NCBI GenBank assembly: GCA_033675265.1
Contig: JAUJYZ010000015.1
Span: 877,501-941,500 of the forward strand
From: Actinostola sp. cb2023
Taxonomy: Eukaryota > Cnidaria > Anthozoa > Actiniaria > Actinostolidae
Direction of reading: 5' to 3'
Length of the DNA: 64,000 nucleotides
The notes beneath the pieces were generated by a model. The model saw only the letters and a program-made list of their open reading frames with translations, searched no databases and was not told the origin of the DNA. The position numbers were made by a program, and so were the translations under genes. Shown in pieces: positions 63,735 through 64,000 of this stretch (positions are counted from its first letter, which is position 1; each line of letters opens with the position of its first letter).

Positions 63735-63990
63735 CACTTCGCAAAGATTTGCAACATTGCGCGCAATATTGCCGACACGTAGGATCGCATCGTATTGAAC
63801 TTCAACAACCTTGTCCACAACAATGGATGAACACATGCTGCAAGAATATTGCCAGCAATATTGCGCGCAATGTTGCATCGTGTATCCGCACATAACCACT
63901 GGTAACATGTTGCCGCAAGGGAAAAAACGTTGCGCCAAAATCGTCGTTAAAAATATTCCTATGCAACATCGCCGATATTGGACGTGATAG
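63735..63990. repeat. palindromic repeats (aacattgcgcgcaatattgc)
   Basis: The word caacattgcgcgcaatattg and its inverted forms recur at about 63750, 63845 and 63865, with further gcaaca/tgttgc words to the window end. Probably an inverted-repeat element cut by the window edge. Confidence 0.6.
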
Positions 63991-64000
63991 TTTTGACAAA

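Overview
The window is animal nuclear DNA: AT-rich, with spliced genes using GT-AG introns, long introns, and a very heavy load of inverted-repeat elements and minisatellites. The organism is most likely an anthozoan cnidarian (hexacoral or sea-anemone type). This is an inference from three things: several paralogous class A GPCRs that share one phase-1 intron, a tRNA-headed SINE and 'ggggtactc' foldback elements of the kind I associate with hexacoral genomes, and a KIAA1958-like (Crypton-type) recombinase fragment.

Layout. 1-1357: 3' end of a gene for a basic low-complexity protein with 10-residue repeats; its last intron is almost pure pyrimidine. 3311-4378: an intronless 355-codon gene that I do not recognise. 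4660-6785: a 33-bp minisatellite touching the stop codon of GPCR A (minus strand, 6783-10241), which has two candidate first exons. 11.5-18.4 kb: repeats and inverted-repeat elements. 18458-23262: GPCR B (plus strand), whose intron is a 3.3-kb array of 43-bp units. 24055-26203 (minus): a two-exon gene for a 56-residue secreted peptide that looks like an astacin propeptide without a protease. 26.8-28.4 kb: two back-to-back Helentron-like elements. 31853-36945 (minus): GPCR C, three exons. 41970-43535 (plus): GPCR D, whose C-terminal tail is amplified downstream as 138-bp repeats. 47494-59475 (minus): a complete ten-exon membralin (TMEM259) gene. 60093-61783: a third Helentron-like element of the same type. 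62241-63685 (plus): a secreted FAD polyamine oxidase with a frameshift near its C-terminus.

The genes do not form a pathway. The four GPCRs are a local paralogous family: A and B are closest to each other, as are C and D. Membralin is a conserved ER-membrane protein linked to ER-associated degradation, and the polyamine oxidase is an unrelated enzyme. Two themes recur. Whole introns are filled almost splice site to splice site by minisatellites (five genes). Gene 3' ends are colonised by repeats: the GPCR A stop codon lies at the edge of a minisatellite, the membralin stop codon lies in the terminal repeat of an inverted-repeat element, and the GPCR D tail is tandemly amplified.

All exon junctions were read by eye from splice consensus and phase; no transcript or database evidence was available.
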